This document shows positions 38,125 through 49,651 of a stretch of DNA of 64,000 nt, one piece after another. The notes beneath the pieces are model-generated. The model ran no database searches. It was not told the DNA's origin and was given only the letters and a program-made list of their open reading frames with translations. How positions within the stretch are numbered: the first letter of the stretch is position 1; every line of letters starts with the position of its first letter. Source of the stretch: Tetrahymena elliotti 4EA (lineage: Eukaryota; Ciliophora; Oligohymenophorea; Hymenostomatida; Tetrahymenidae); contig JH720341.1 in assembly GCA_000231825.2 (NCBI GenBank), forward strand, positions 606,758 through 670,757, read 5' to 3'. The position numbers and the translations under genes were made by a program.

Positions 38125-41100
38125 TCATTTTCTGTCTTTCTTTTTTGAAGGAGATTAAGAGATTCTCTTTTTACTTCTAACTTGACTGTTTGAAGAATGG
38201 GATCTATCTCTTTCACGATCTCTTTTATTATTTTAATTATTGTTTAAATCTCTAGTTCTTTTTTCATCTTTTGATCTATTACGTGATCTTTCAGAGTTTT
38301 TATCTCTTCTGCTGGCATTATCATAATCGTTATAATTATTTCTATCATTATTATTTTGCTATTAATTGTCGGAATAATCAGAATCTTAATAATTATTGTT
38401 GTATCTATTATTTTAATTGTTATTACTTTTGTTATAATTACTTCTATTACCATTATTACCTGAAGAAGAGCTGGTATTTTTATAATTATTTGGATTTTTA
38501 TTATTAATTCTATTCACATTACTACTCTAAATTTAACCAGAATTTTGATCATAATTGTTGTCGCTATTGATATTTCTTTTTCTGTTATTATTATAATTCA
38601 TATTATTATTAGAGCGATTACTATTACTACCATTTTGATTATTTCTGTTATTGTAATTATTGATATTACTATTGCTGTTATTATAAGAATTGTTATTATT
38701 TTAGTAGTTTTTATTCTTGCTACTCTATGAATTATTATTATATTTATTTTTATATCTATTGTTAGAAGACTCTTCATTTCTGTAGTCATCTTCATTATTT
38801 TATGAATCTTAATCATAGTTATCTTATTCATCATAATTTGAATTATTCTATGAAGCCATATCCTAATCATTCTATTGTTATTGGTCATCATTGTTATCAT
38901 AATTGCCTTAATTATCATCATATTAATTTTGCTAGTCCATATCATTATTTTCTTAATTCATATTCATGAAACCATTATCATTAATGTTATTTATTTTATT
39001 ATTTAAACCTTTGTTCATTTAGTTAAAATTAGGCATCATTGGATTTGGGTTGAGCAAATTTATTTTACCATCTGGAATCATACCCACTAATAATAAGAAG
39101 AAAAAATATTTTTAATATATTTATTAACATAAAAAATACTGATTTACTAAATTTATTTGGTTTTGTGAAATTAGGATTCAACATAGGTAAGCCTGCCATT
39201 GGATTAAAACCTGGATAACCCATAAAACCCATACCCATCATTTGTGGTCTCATCATCATTGGATTCATATACATCATTGAATTAGGAATAACTTTTTCAC
39301 CAGGTCTTGGGATTTTAGGAACTGTTAATGGTGTAGAAGAATTAGGAAGTACTCTCTTTTTTAAATCTTCAGAAGAAGGTTACTTGTCTTCTTTGAAATT
39401 ATTTTTATCTGATTAGTTATTATTGTTATTTTAAATATTTTAATCAGAGGAGTGATTCGAGTTTAACTAGGATTCTCTCTGATCATAATTGCTATTGTTA
39501 TTCTAATTTGAACTTTCTTCTTCATTTTAATATTAATTATTTTCATTATCATCATCTGAGAGATCATCTTCCTTTCTTCTCTCATATCTACTCTAACTTT
39601 CTCTTGTTTATTGATCATTATTATTACTGTACTAATCAATTTAATCTAGTTAAGATTTCGATTAATTATCTTATTCCTTGCTGCCATTAATTGAATCATT
39701 TTCATTATCTGATTATGGTTGGCTATTTACTTCATTATTTTAGTTATTTTCTTGATTTTCAACTTACATATTATTCTATTCTTATTCAACCTCTAATTCC
39801 ATTTAAGACTTAATTTTATCTAAATTACCCTCTGAATTACCTCTTAAACTTTAGCCATCCTGACTAGCACTTGATTAAATATGAGATGATGCATTATTTT
39901 ATTTTTTGTAAGGTTAAAGTTCTTCGAAGATATTGAAAAATTCCTCCTCAGATATTTCTATTGATTAATTATATTGTCTAATGCTTTCACTTAGAAGAAT
40001 AGTTGTATCAGTATCACTGTTAGATGAGCTTTTTCCTAAAGCAGCCTAATTTTAATTTTGATAATTAATATCGTAACTGCTTGGTAAATTAGCTGCAGAA
40101 GTAAGCTGAGTATCTTCTAATTAATTAGTCGTGTTAAATTTAGGGATCAATTGTTAAGGGTTAGTGATATTCAAATTGTTCTAAGAAGGAATTCCTAATT
40201 AAGGACTTGGCTATTAAAAATTTTAAGGCATATTTTGTATTTATACTTGGTGCATTTATTAATTTGGCTATGATTGATTGTTCATATAGTTATTAAACTA
40301 GTTTGTATTACCAAACTAAGAATTATTTAAGCCTACTTTGCCTATCATTTAACCTTGAGACCAATCATTTAACTAAGTAGATTATCCACCCGACCCTAAA
40401 TATCCTACTTCATCAGTATTTAAAGAAAAACGCATACATAATTTTTTACCATTATCTGCATCAATTTCTTAGCAATCTTTTGGTTTACTTATTAATTATT
40501 CGTTATTACAAAGTGCATTTTTTAAATCTGAACAGTTTTAATGAGGAAGATCTTCAACTCTAAGCCATCTAATTAAGAAATCCTCTCCTAATTTAATTGC
40601 TTCTATTTATTTTAATAAATAAATAAGATATTAGCCAGAGTTATGTGTTCAAAAAATTACCTGTATTTTTCCAAGGTGTCTTGTAGCTATTCTTATCAAG
40701 AATCTGTTATTACATTCTAGCTACACCTTAAAAATAGTTTGTCTTATTGACTCCAAAAATCAAAATAACATTTTTAGCTTTTCTAAATGCATCAAATAAA
40801 GCTCTCTGTTATTTTTTAAAAAATTTTGAATAATTATTAAACTAATTTAAAACAACAAAAATTACTTCATTCTTTTAAGTGGTAGCCCATATAGACTGCT
40901 ACAAGGCAAAAGTAATATTCTCTTGGTTACAACTTCTTATGAAAAAGAATCTAGCATTTTCTAAAAGACTTTAATATTCTTTATCAGAAGGAAGATTTAA
41001 ATTTTCTTTAATTTTCCTTAACTGTTCATTTTTCTGTTACATTTGTTTATCAGCTTATTGCTATGTGATACCACAAAATATACATTTACCATTTCTTTTA

Positions 41101-41544
41101 CTTTCATCTTTGCATGTTTTACATATTTTTTTTGAGCAACATTATGTTTTTGTTGGATTTTAACCTTAGCATTTGTCACACTTTAAATATTTACTATTAG
41201 TAAAGTTGGTATTCATGCTATTTTATTTTCTTTCTACTAATACAATGGAATGAACAGGAATTTTTTCATTGTCCTAATATTCTCTTTAGTGATCAGATGT
41301 ATAGATGCATAGTTCTTCTTTATGGCCTTTAATAAATATATAAAAATTAACAAATTCTGGATTAGATAAAATACTTCTCAAATATTAAATATACTTAAAT
41401 AACCTAAGTAATTAAGTAGTTATTTAAAAATAATTTAATTTTTTGTGATATTTCTAATAAACTTCTAATTAATTAAAGCTAAAATAATTATCAATTTATC
41501 AATCCAAATAGATTTATTTAATTCTATCGAAATTACAACTGCAT
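38125..41544 (-). CDS. Zinc-cluster/YTH-domain RNA-binding protein (candidate m6A reader)
   Basis: Exon 1 may be only 8 bp (41544-41537), joined in phase to 41478; an internal ATG also exists at 41216. Other introns lie near 40610-40670 and 39070-39160. Roughly 1,060 residues. An N-terminal Cys cluster (CDKCQGQNPTKTQCC, ICKTCKDE, GKCIFCG) looks zinc-binding. The YTH domain follows: ARFFFIRSCNQENITFALQQ, SIWATT (first cage Trp), FRKAKNVILIFGVNKTNYFQ, GVARM, FLIRWLRVEDLPH (second Trp), KDCQEIDADNGKKLC. It resembles the YTHDC1/CPSF30 type more than YTHDF. A Gln/Asn-rich region with an MMRPQMMGMGFMGYPGF patch follows, then a basic RS-like tail (RSRNRSKDEKR, RDRERDRSHSS). Family knowledge predicts binding of N6-methyladenosine RNA in nuclear processing. 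Confidence 0.87.
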
Positions 41545-41616
41545 TTTGGAATATTAATGAAGAGAAGAAATGGATATGATGAGTTTAATATCATTATAAT
41601 GCTCATAGAAATGTTT

Positions 41617-43060
41617 TCAATTTAAATGAATTTAAAAGTAGTTAAATAAATAATGAAGGTTTTTCATTATTTTATAAAGAATTTGGATGATTGATTCTTA
41701 ATTACTTAATAAATAATTATGTGTCTATTAGGAATTTATTGTTAATTAATTATTTGAGTTTAATAAGTATTTAATTGAATGAGAAGTATTTTTGATTGAG
41801 TTTTTTGAGTATAATATACCTAACTCTTGACTAATACGTTTTTTCAGTTCACTTACAACGATTATTTATCCTTCTATGCTAATTCTCTATCTTTTGTTTT
41901 CTGAAAGTAGTTAATAAGTAATATCACCAGCCATTTGTTCTAAATTTTACAAAATTTTTTTTAATTCTTTGGACTTTTTCTTATTTTGAAGTAAAATAAT
42001 CTAACATAAAATAATAGAAATTAAAATAGATAACATAAGCCTAATTTAATATCGAAAAATCAAAATCAAAAGAGTTAATTATTTTCAATATTAAATTATC
42101 TAATCTATTCCTTTGCAGAATCAAGTTTAGTTTTTATATCAAAAACTTGACAATTTTGCAAGAAATAATTTTTGAAAATTCAAATCTATCCTTTTTGAAT
42201 ATTGTTCAAGGATTTTTTTGAATAATAAATGAAAAAACTCCTAAAGTAAGTAAAAAACTATTAAATGACTTTAGAAATATTTTAATATTTATTTATTATC
42301 TTGTTTTCCTATTGCTTAATGATTATAATTTCAATGCAAAAGAAATGATAATATATTTTAAATATTTAAGGAGTTTGCTTGAAGGTCATTTTTGAACTCT
42401 TGGTCCAGTTATGGCTTAAAATAATGAAAAGTGGCCTACGAAGAAAAAGAATAAATTAACTATATATTTAATTACATATTGTATTTAAGAATGAATATAT
42501 TTTGTTGATAATAGGATTGTTCTTTATTTATAATTTGATGTTGTTTATGATATATTTTCAGAGATTCTATGATGAATATGTTCACTATCAGTAATAATCA
42601 ATCAACCAATCTAGTTAAATAGTTGTTAAGTTAGTTAATACTCTGATTTATTATTTATTAGTTATTTGATGCCTTGGGCGTTGTTATTATTAATATTAAT
42701 AATTTAGTTATCAATTATGAAATTATTATTATTATCCTCTATAAATACTTCTTTTTGCTTTAACTAAGCTACAAACTATTCTTTTATTAAAAAATTAGTA
42801 ATATCATATCATAAGTTTTTTTGAAATAAATTATTTTACCTTTAGATTTAAATTATTTTAGGTTTTTTTTAGAGCAACTATTTACTTATCAAACTAATTT
42901 GATTGATTTTAAGGAAGATTATTTTCTTTTTTAACTTTACTTAAACTTTTTGATTTTTTATAAATATTTCTAAAAATTAAATTCGCTCTTCTTAGACTTA
43001 AAACTCTAATTATGATTGATTAATACATAATTTTTGTTTACCTTTTCTAATTAATTCTTT
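41617..43060 (-). CDS. Unresolved multi-exon gene, coiled-coil-like
   Basis: Several minus-strand stretches look coding: KKKSKELKKILQNLEQMAGD and ENKRQRISIEGQIIVVSELK near the 3' end, SHNWTKSSKMTFKQTPQIFK around 42380, and EQFVAQLKQKEVFIEDNNNN around 42750. Basic Lys/Ser-rich text lies near 42950-43050. Typical GT..AG introns (for example one ending TTCTTCGTAG at 42405) fit some joins but I could not build one consistent model. The possible stop at 41617 lies only about 70 bp from the proposed YTH start. No domain was recognised. The region may contain one gene or two. Confidence 0.4.
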
Positions 43061-43761
43061 TAAAGATTTATTGATTTCGTAAAACAGACATCAAATTTTT
43101 CTAACAAAAATTATGATTTTTAATACAAATATCATAAATTTGCTAAAAAATATATTTAAGTGAAATAAATTATAAAAAATAAGTGGCTTGTAAAATCTTT
43201 GTTTATTTACTGATTTACTAATGCTAATCTGTTTAAGATTAAGTTGGATAATTTTGTTTATTTTTAAAGAAATAAGATTTAAATATGTGTTTTTAAAGAA
43301 AATGAAATTTGCTATATTAACTAAATAAAACAATATAATAGAATAAATGAGATTGAAACATAAAATAATAAATAGGATGATAAAAAATTAAGTTTCTTAT
43401 AATAGATATTGATGAAATAAGTTTTACTTACAGTTGTATATATAAAGTCTTTGAAACATAATAATAATTATATATATTTAGAAAATAAATCAAATATTTT
43501 GAGTGATTATTTTTTATTTTTGGAAATTTGTAAGCTCATTTTTATATTTTGCTTGGTTTAAATAACAAAAATATGTTTAAATAGTTCAATCTTGTCACAA
43601 TTAATTAAAGGAATCCTTCTAAGAGTATATTGGAAAATATTATTATAATATTTTTTTGTTAAAAGCAAAGGGAGAGCCTAGTAACTAACTTTGAAAATGC
43701 TAGTACCTCTTCTAGATTTTAACACCTCTCAGATTATAATAATTAACTAATATATAATTTC
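43061..43761. other. Intergenic spacer
   Basis: AT-rich gap upstream of the unresolved gene and downstream of the HSF stop. Nothing supported as a gene. Confidence 0.45.
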
Positions 43762-46566
43762 TCAGTAGTATTTGCTTTCTTGTTTAGGTTCAGTTTTAAA
43801 ACTATTTAAAAGGTCAGATGCTAATCTCTTATTGATATCTAGATTGTTTCCATTATTTGAACCTCCATTATTATTGCTATTGCCATAAGATAAATTTGGA
43901 TTTGCATTTGCTTAACTGATAAATTCTTCCATGTCACGTAACAAAAGTGGGCTCATATTAGGAGAAGGAGAAGTTAAGAAGTTTTAGAGACCTGCAGCAT
44001 TATTAGAGTTGAAGCCACCACCAAAATTACCATTATTTCCACTGTTAGGGTTAGGGCTAGGATAAAGATTATATGGGATTCTAGGAGATTATTCACCTTG
44101 ATTGAAATATGATGGGCTAAATAATCCAGTTGAACCTTAGTTTCCTCCCTGAGAATTACCATTAGAACCATTACTGATATTGTTACTATTGTTAAAGCTT
44201 GTTTATAATTGGAGTTAAATCTGTTTTTGGCTTCCTCCATTACTGATCCCTAGTTGAGAATTTTAAAATAAACCTAATCCTTAAGCCAAGCTAGCTTCAT
44301 TTTTTTCTGATCCATCTGTAATTCCAAGCTGTAAATTCAAATTGTTATTACCACATATTCTCTTTAAAGGATTTCCTTCGAACATAGAGAGATTTTATCT
44401 TCCAGCATTACCTTGATTAGCTTAAAACATTCTCTTTGCTTGGCTTCCTAAAGTATATTAATTTAGAGCCTCTTCTGAAATAGTGTTTTTACCACTTTAA
44501 AAGACATCTCTTAAGTAATTGTTAAATATATCAGGCTTTTAGATATTCTTCAAATCTACATTCTTGAATACATTCACAAGACTGTTTATTTACTTTTCAC
44601 ACAATTAACTTCTCTCTTTTTTCTTTTAAACAAATGGTAAAGGACATATTGGAATATTTTCCTAATAAATTTTTTTTGTTGAATTTTTTTTTATTTTTTA
44701 AATTTATAAAAAAAAGATTAATTACTCCATCTTTATTAAGTTAAGAAACTGAAGACCAGTCTTGCTTTTTTGAGATTTTATGTTCCATGTTGGCATTACT
44801 TTAACTATGGACACTTTCATTTTCTCCAGCTACTTTTTATAGAAAAAACAATAATAAATATTTGTTAATATGACTCAAAATAAATACAAAAAAAAACTGA
44901 TTAAAGCTAACTAAAAAAATAAACAAGGGGAATTATGAACACAAAAGGAATTGGTAAAAACAAACATAAACTCATCATATTCTTTGGATATTATTTTATA
45001 AATATTGGATATTAAAATTTGAGGATACATATGATGATTGATTAGATGATTCAAAATAATTTTAATTTTCAAAATAAGGAGAATAAAATGTACATGAGTG
45101 ATATGAGGAGCTTAAATTATTTTATTTATTTTATCCGTATTAATCTTGATTGTTATTTAACCCATTATTTCCGTTTCCTAAGTTATTGTTTCCATATTAT
45201 CCAAAGCCATTTCCCTACCCAAGTAAGGAAGAGATATTTTTACTAATATTGTTATTATGATTTTCGTTGTTATTATTACCAAAATTTGAGTTTGTGCTCA
45301 TTTAGGACATGCTGCTTCCAGCTGCAAAAGGGAAATTATTATTATTATTATTACTATTATTGTTATTATTATTTTATTACATTTTTTTTGATAAACTGCT
45401 CAATGCTGAGTCTTAAGTTTATTGATAAACTCCTTAAAGTTAATCTGTTCCCATTAGAAGATAGGATTATAAATAATAAAGTTTGTCATTTGTTAACTGT
45501 TATTCATCTCTGTTTTTTAGAAAAAATTGTGTTAAGAAAATTTTGAAATAATTTTTTCCTGTAAAGAGAGAGAGTATTAAGAATCCTCTTTAAAAGTTAA
45601 AATAAAAATACTTACTTGAATTTTTAGAATTCAATTTGTAAAGCCTATTTTTCTGAGTATATTCTTTCAATACTTGCAGCCATTTGGTGCATAATTCTTT
45701 CTTGTTCTGTGTATTTTTATTTGATGTTCATAACTTCAGAGAGGAAAAGATTATAGTCCTTCTTTATTCTTTCCATTTCCATCATATCTATTGACGACAT
45801 TTATCCTTGCTCAGACTAATCTTCTTGAGCATTATCACCACTTTTTCTCTTAATGTCAATGAGCATATTCCTAAAAATAAATAAAAATCAGTCATTAAGT
45901 TTGATAAAATTTAAATTAAAAATAAAATTTTTATTAAATTAATCCAATAAAATATTTACTTGTTTCCTCTTTAAAAGAGTCTATGACGGAATTCTGTTTC
46001 ATTATTTTCATTTCTAATCTTATGGAAGTCGTACATATTTAACTAAATAAAGATGATTTAAATAAATAAAATGAATAAAAGCACATAAAAATCAAGAAAG
46101 ATAGCTAGTTAGCTATAGATAAATTTAATTAAGAAGACTATCTGATATTCTATTCAAAATAAATAGAAATTATCTAAAAGTTTTCTTTCTAAATTATTGG
46201 AGCAAGCTATTGCATTCAATTAAAGAGATGCAAGTTTTTATATGAAAAAAATAATTATTTACTTAACGAACAAAAGAAGCAAAGTTGTTGTGCTTGAAGT
46301 AGTTTGACAGTACTTTCTCTGAAAATTCATTTATATTTTTAATTACAAAGGACTAACCATCATTATTCCAGCAGACGATGTCTTAATAATCTTTATTCTA
46401 GTTATTTATTATGAAAAATTTTAGCAAATGGTTATTAAATTTATTGAGATTATTAAAGATTATTAGAAATGGAAAAAATTACTTCTATCATTTCATATGT
46501 TTTTAAAAGGAATGCTGGCACTGAAAGACGTGTTTTTTGAGTAGCTATGACTTTCTTCTTCTTCAT
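43762..46566 (-). CDS. HSF: Heat shock transcription factor
   Basis: The chosen start is the ATG at 46566. Exon 1 (46566-46483) encodes KTRLSVPAFLLKTYEMIE; the next exon, from 46397, has DIVCWNNDGQSFVIKNINEF and VLSNYFKHNNFASFVRQ; the next begins LNMYDFHKIRN. Together these are the HSF DNA-binding domain, including the recognition helix (NFASFVRQLNMYDFHK). FRHRLFQRGN and IDIKRKSG follow, as in other HSFs. A coiled coil (LSEVMNIKQKYTEQERIMHQ, MAASIERIYSE) should trimerise the protein. The C-terminal half is Asn/Gln/Gly/Ser-rich, with poly-Asn from ATT/TTA repeats, ending KRLASDLLNSFKTEPKQESK. HSFs bind nGAAn arrays and activate chaperone genes. Several short introns; about 700 residues. The frame is also open just upstream of the chosen ATG but without another ATG. 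Confidence 0.9.
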
Positions 46567-46680
46567 TAAAGAAGCCTAGTCTTAAGCTATTGAAGATGAG
46601 GAGATATTGGAATTCACTTTTGATAAGGGTTTTAGATGCTAACTTTGAAAAATTAGAGCTTGTTTATTGCTCTCTGATAC

Positions 46681-46688
46681 TTCTGGAA
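46681..46688. promoter_or_regulatory. Heat-shock-element-like TTCnnGAA upstream of HSF
   Basis: TTCTGGAA is a perfect inverted pair of HSF half-sites, with another GAA seven bases on. It sits about 115 bp upstream of the HSF start codon, possibly inside the leader. Such an 8-mer can occur by chance in this DNA. Confidence 0.25.
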
Positions 46689-48082
46689 AAAAAGAATTTT
46701 GATGGAAAAAATTTTGTTTGTATGTATTAAATTTGTGAAAATAATTGCCTCCCCTCCTTGTTTTTTTTAACTTAGCTGGGAATTAATTAATTTCCTTCTT
46801 TTTTTCTTTGTAAAAATTAAAAAATTGTAAGCAAGTTCCTTTTTATTTTTCTATTTTATTTAATTTGATATTTCATTGACTTATATTTGTAAATTTTTTC
46901 TTTGAATGTTCTATCATTTTGATTTTATAATGTAATATTCATATTTATATCTCATTTTACTCAATTAACTTTCTGTTTATTATTCTTCTATTAAAAACTT
47001 ACTAAATCAATTAAAATTTATTATTATTTGTAATTAATAAATTATATCTCAAATGACTAACACATTTTAAATTTATTTTATTAAAATTGTTTAATTTAAA
47101 AATCACAAAAATATATATTAATCAATCATATCAATTCATAACCTTTTATTTCATTATATTCTCTACAATTTTTAATAAAATTGGTTATTTTATTAATTAA
47201 AATAATATCTGTAATGTCTATCTTAATCTGATAAAAATTTTGTAAATGCATTTAAAATAATGTAAAATGGAACAAATAAACAAGCATTTAAAGTCAAGCT
47301 TAAATTAGTTACATGCTACATCTTTAATATTATTCAATAACCTAATAGATTTTTCCTCTTTCAAGAATAAAAGTCAAATCTGATTATCTGAAATACAAAA
47401 ATTACATACTTTAATCAGAAAATTAAAGAAATTAATCTAAAAAAACTTCGAGAACTCTCTTTTATATTTTATTAAGTTTTTTATTATTTATAAAAAGATA
47501 TATGAATTGGTCAGGACAAGCATTTTAAGAAATGTTTTATTCAGTTTTGAGCAAAATATTTATGCTTTTTTAGTATTTTCTTATAATCAAATTATCAAAT
47601 GTTTCAAAAATCATTAATTTAAAGTCAAAAATTAAAATCTGCCTCTAATTTTTAATGTTAATTTTATTAGTTGGATGAACTAAAATATTCATGATATGTT
47701 ACTTTATCAAAATTTTTGTTTAAAAAGCACTTGCTCAATTTTGATTTTATTAGTAAAATTTCATGAAATTCTATATGAATTTATCATTTTATGTTGTTAA
47801 ATCCTTCAAATTATATTTAAAAATTTACTATTTATGCAAAAATAAATCCATTCAAGTTTATATTTGGATTATTTTATCTCAAAAAATATCAACTTAAAAT
47901 ACTTTAAAAGATTAAATAAAATATAAGTTAAAATGATCTATTAATATGTTTTAATAATTTTAAATGGATCAAAAATTACTATTAATAGAGTAAATAATAA
48001 TATGATATCTAAATTTATTAAAAAATAAGGAATATTTTAAAAAAAAACTAAAAAATTATTAAAAGTTTATCCCTGTAACCAT

Positions 48083-48144
48083 AATCCTAAAAGGATTGAA
48101 TCTTAAGATTCACATCTATATATATATATATTTTTTTTTTTTTT
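48083..48144. other. Two adjacent palindromes followed by a T-run
   Basis: AATCCT-AAA-AGGATT (48083-48097) is a six-pair hairpin. GAATCTTAAGATTC (48098-48111) is a perfect 14-bp palindrome directly after it. A TA-dinucleotide run and about 13 T follow. The patch is less AT-rich than its flanks. A structured small RNA ended by a T-run, or a protein-binding palindrome, are both possible; nothing identifies it. Confidence 0.4.
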
Positions 48145-48815
48145 AAATTTATTTTTTAATTTTATGTTTCTTAAATGCTTAATAGAAGAAAATATTAACA
48201 AAAAAAGGCATATTTATTCCTATTTAATCATGAAATAAGTAATTTTTATTGTCTCTATTATTTACCTTATTCTATTTTCAAATCAAATAAAATTATTTTT
48301 TGCTTTAGTTAGATCATTAAAAGTTTAAGAAATATTATAATTCCACCATAAATAATAAGTCACACAATTGTTTTCTAATCAATTATTCATGAATTTAAGT
48401 ATTGACAAATATAAATTTAATATTTAAACATAAAATTTGCACTCTTTATTCATTTTCGATTCTAATTTTGCTGTTCAATAATTGAGTTAACATCAAATTT
48501 CTTTTGATTAAAAACAGTATTTAGTATCAAAATAAAATTGGAGAATTATTTATTGAAATCTAAATTTAGTTTTGAAAAATGAAATACCCAATTTGTAACA
48601 ATAAAAATAGACAATAGTAAATATTTAAATTTTTCTGGAATAATTTAAGAAGAAGAATCTCAATCATAATTTAGTAAGAATTTTTTCTTTAGGAAACTAA
48701 CTTCTAAAGATAAAACAAGGATTAATAAATTTAAATCAAAAACAATAAGAAAGTTCTCCTCTACTTGATAATTAGCTTCAAATTAACTATTAAATATAGT
48801 ATAGAAGACGCTAAA

Positions 48816-49239
48816 ATGGAAGATGAATTTCAGATTTATGAAAACCAAAATACTTCGGAGGTAAACATTTGTTAAATATCTTATTTATTTTTAATGATTT
48901 TATTTCAAACAGAATTTAGAAATTAGATTTATTGAGCATGATGGCTCCTTAGTACCAAAATTATTTAGAGCATCTAAAGAATTGATTAAATCTTTAAGAG
49001 AAAATGGGACTGAAATCCTTAATGGTAATATTACTGGAGGTGAATATATAATATATGTTTAACAATATACAGAAGATGAATAAAACTCTCTAGATAATTG
49101 TGAAGGGTTTCATAGAGGTTTTACAATTAAAAGTTTTTTTGAAACAAATCCTTAACTTATTTAATATATCAATAAAGAAAATTTGGCAGAATTTCAATTT
49201 TTTTTTGATCAAGAAACATATCAATTTCTAATTTAATGA
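48816..49239 (+). CDS. Small acidic protein, unknown
   Basis: Two exons (48816-48860 and 48913-49239) encode 123 residues. Splice sites are GAG|GTAAAC and AAACAG|AAT. The chain is globular and acidic, with no signal or membrane span: FIEHDGSLVPKLFRASKELI, ITGGEYIIYVQQYTEDEQ, EGFHRGFTIKSFF, then NLAEFQFFFDQETYQFLI. I do not recognise a family. It lies in the same orientation about 400 bp upstream of the AP endonuclease gene; no link between the two is implied. Confidence 0.75.
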
Positions 49240-49651
49240 AGATTAAATGTATAATTTCCTTACTCAACCTCTTTAAAAAATAAAAAATGAATTATAATTC
49301 AATCCATAAATATTGATCTAATTATCTCTTTAAATAATTAGAATTTATTTTATAATAAAATTTTAAAATTTATACTAATCTAAAATATGTATTTTTCAGA
49401 ATAAATCGGCAAGTAATTTTTATATTTTATCTTATGTAGATATATTAGTTTATTTTCATTTAAATTTTAAAACAAAAAAACTTATTGACAAAATTAATTG
49501 ATTGAATAGCGTTTAATTGTAATGAAAAATATAATTGTTGCCAAATCAACAAGAGTTTATTAGTATATTGAATAATATGAGTCAAATCCATTTTTGGCAT
49601 AATTAATTATTCCCACTAAATTTCAGAATTTTTAAAAATTAATTTAAAATA
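49240..49651. other. Intergenic spacer
   Basis: AT-rich 0.4 kb between two same-strand genes: a 3' UTR and the promoter of the AP endonuclease gene. Nothing else was seen. Confidence 0.5.

Larger units (their letters stand above)
46567..48815. other. Long divergent intergenic region
   Basis: This 2.2 kb region lies upstream of both the HSF gene and the small gene at 48816. A C-rich block (cctcccctcc, 46748-46757) and a TTCTGGAA element (46681-46688) lie just above the HSF start. A palindrome plus T-run is annotated separately. Otherwise it is AT-rich DNA without a convincing frame. Confidence 0.5.

Noticed and set aside
38244..38945. Ile/Met- and Tyr/Asn-rich frames on both strands
   Set aside because: Shadows of the Asn/Gln-rich region of the YTH gene, generated by ATT/AAT triplet repeats.
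42412..42470. Plus-strand start MAQNNEKWPTKKKNK
   Set aside because: The frame ends soon, has no downstream exon, and overlaps minus-strand text with better coding character.
45335..45380. Trinucleotide (ATT/TTA) run as a possible microsatellite or regulatory repeat
   Set aside because: It encodes poly-Asn in the HSF tail in frame, so no separate role is needed.
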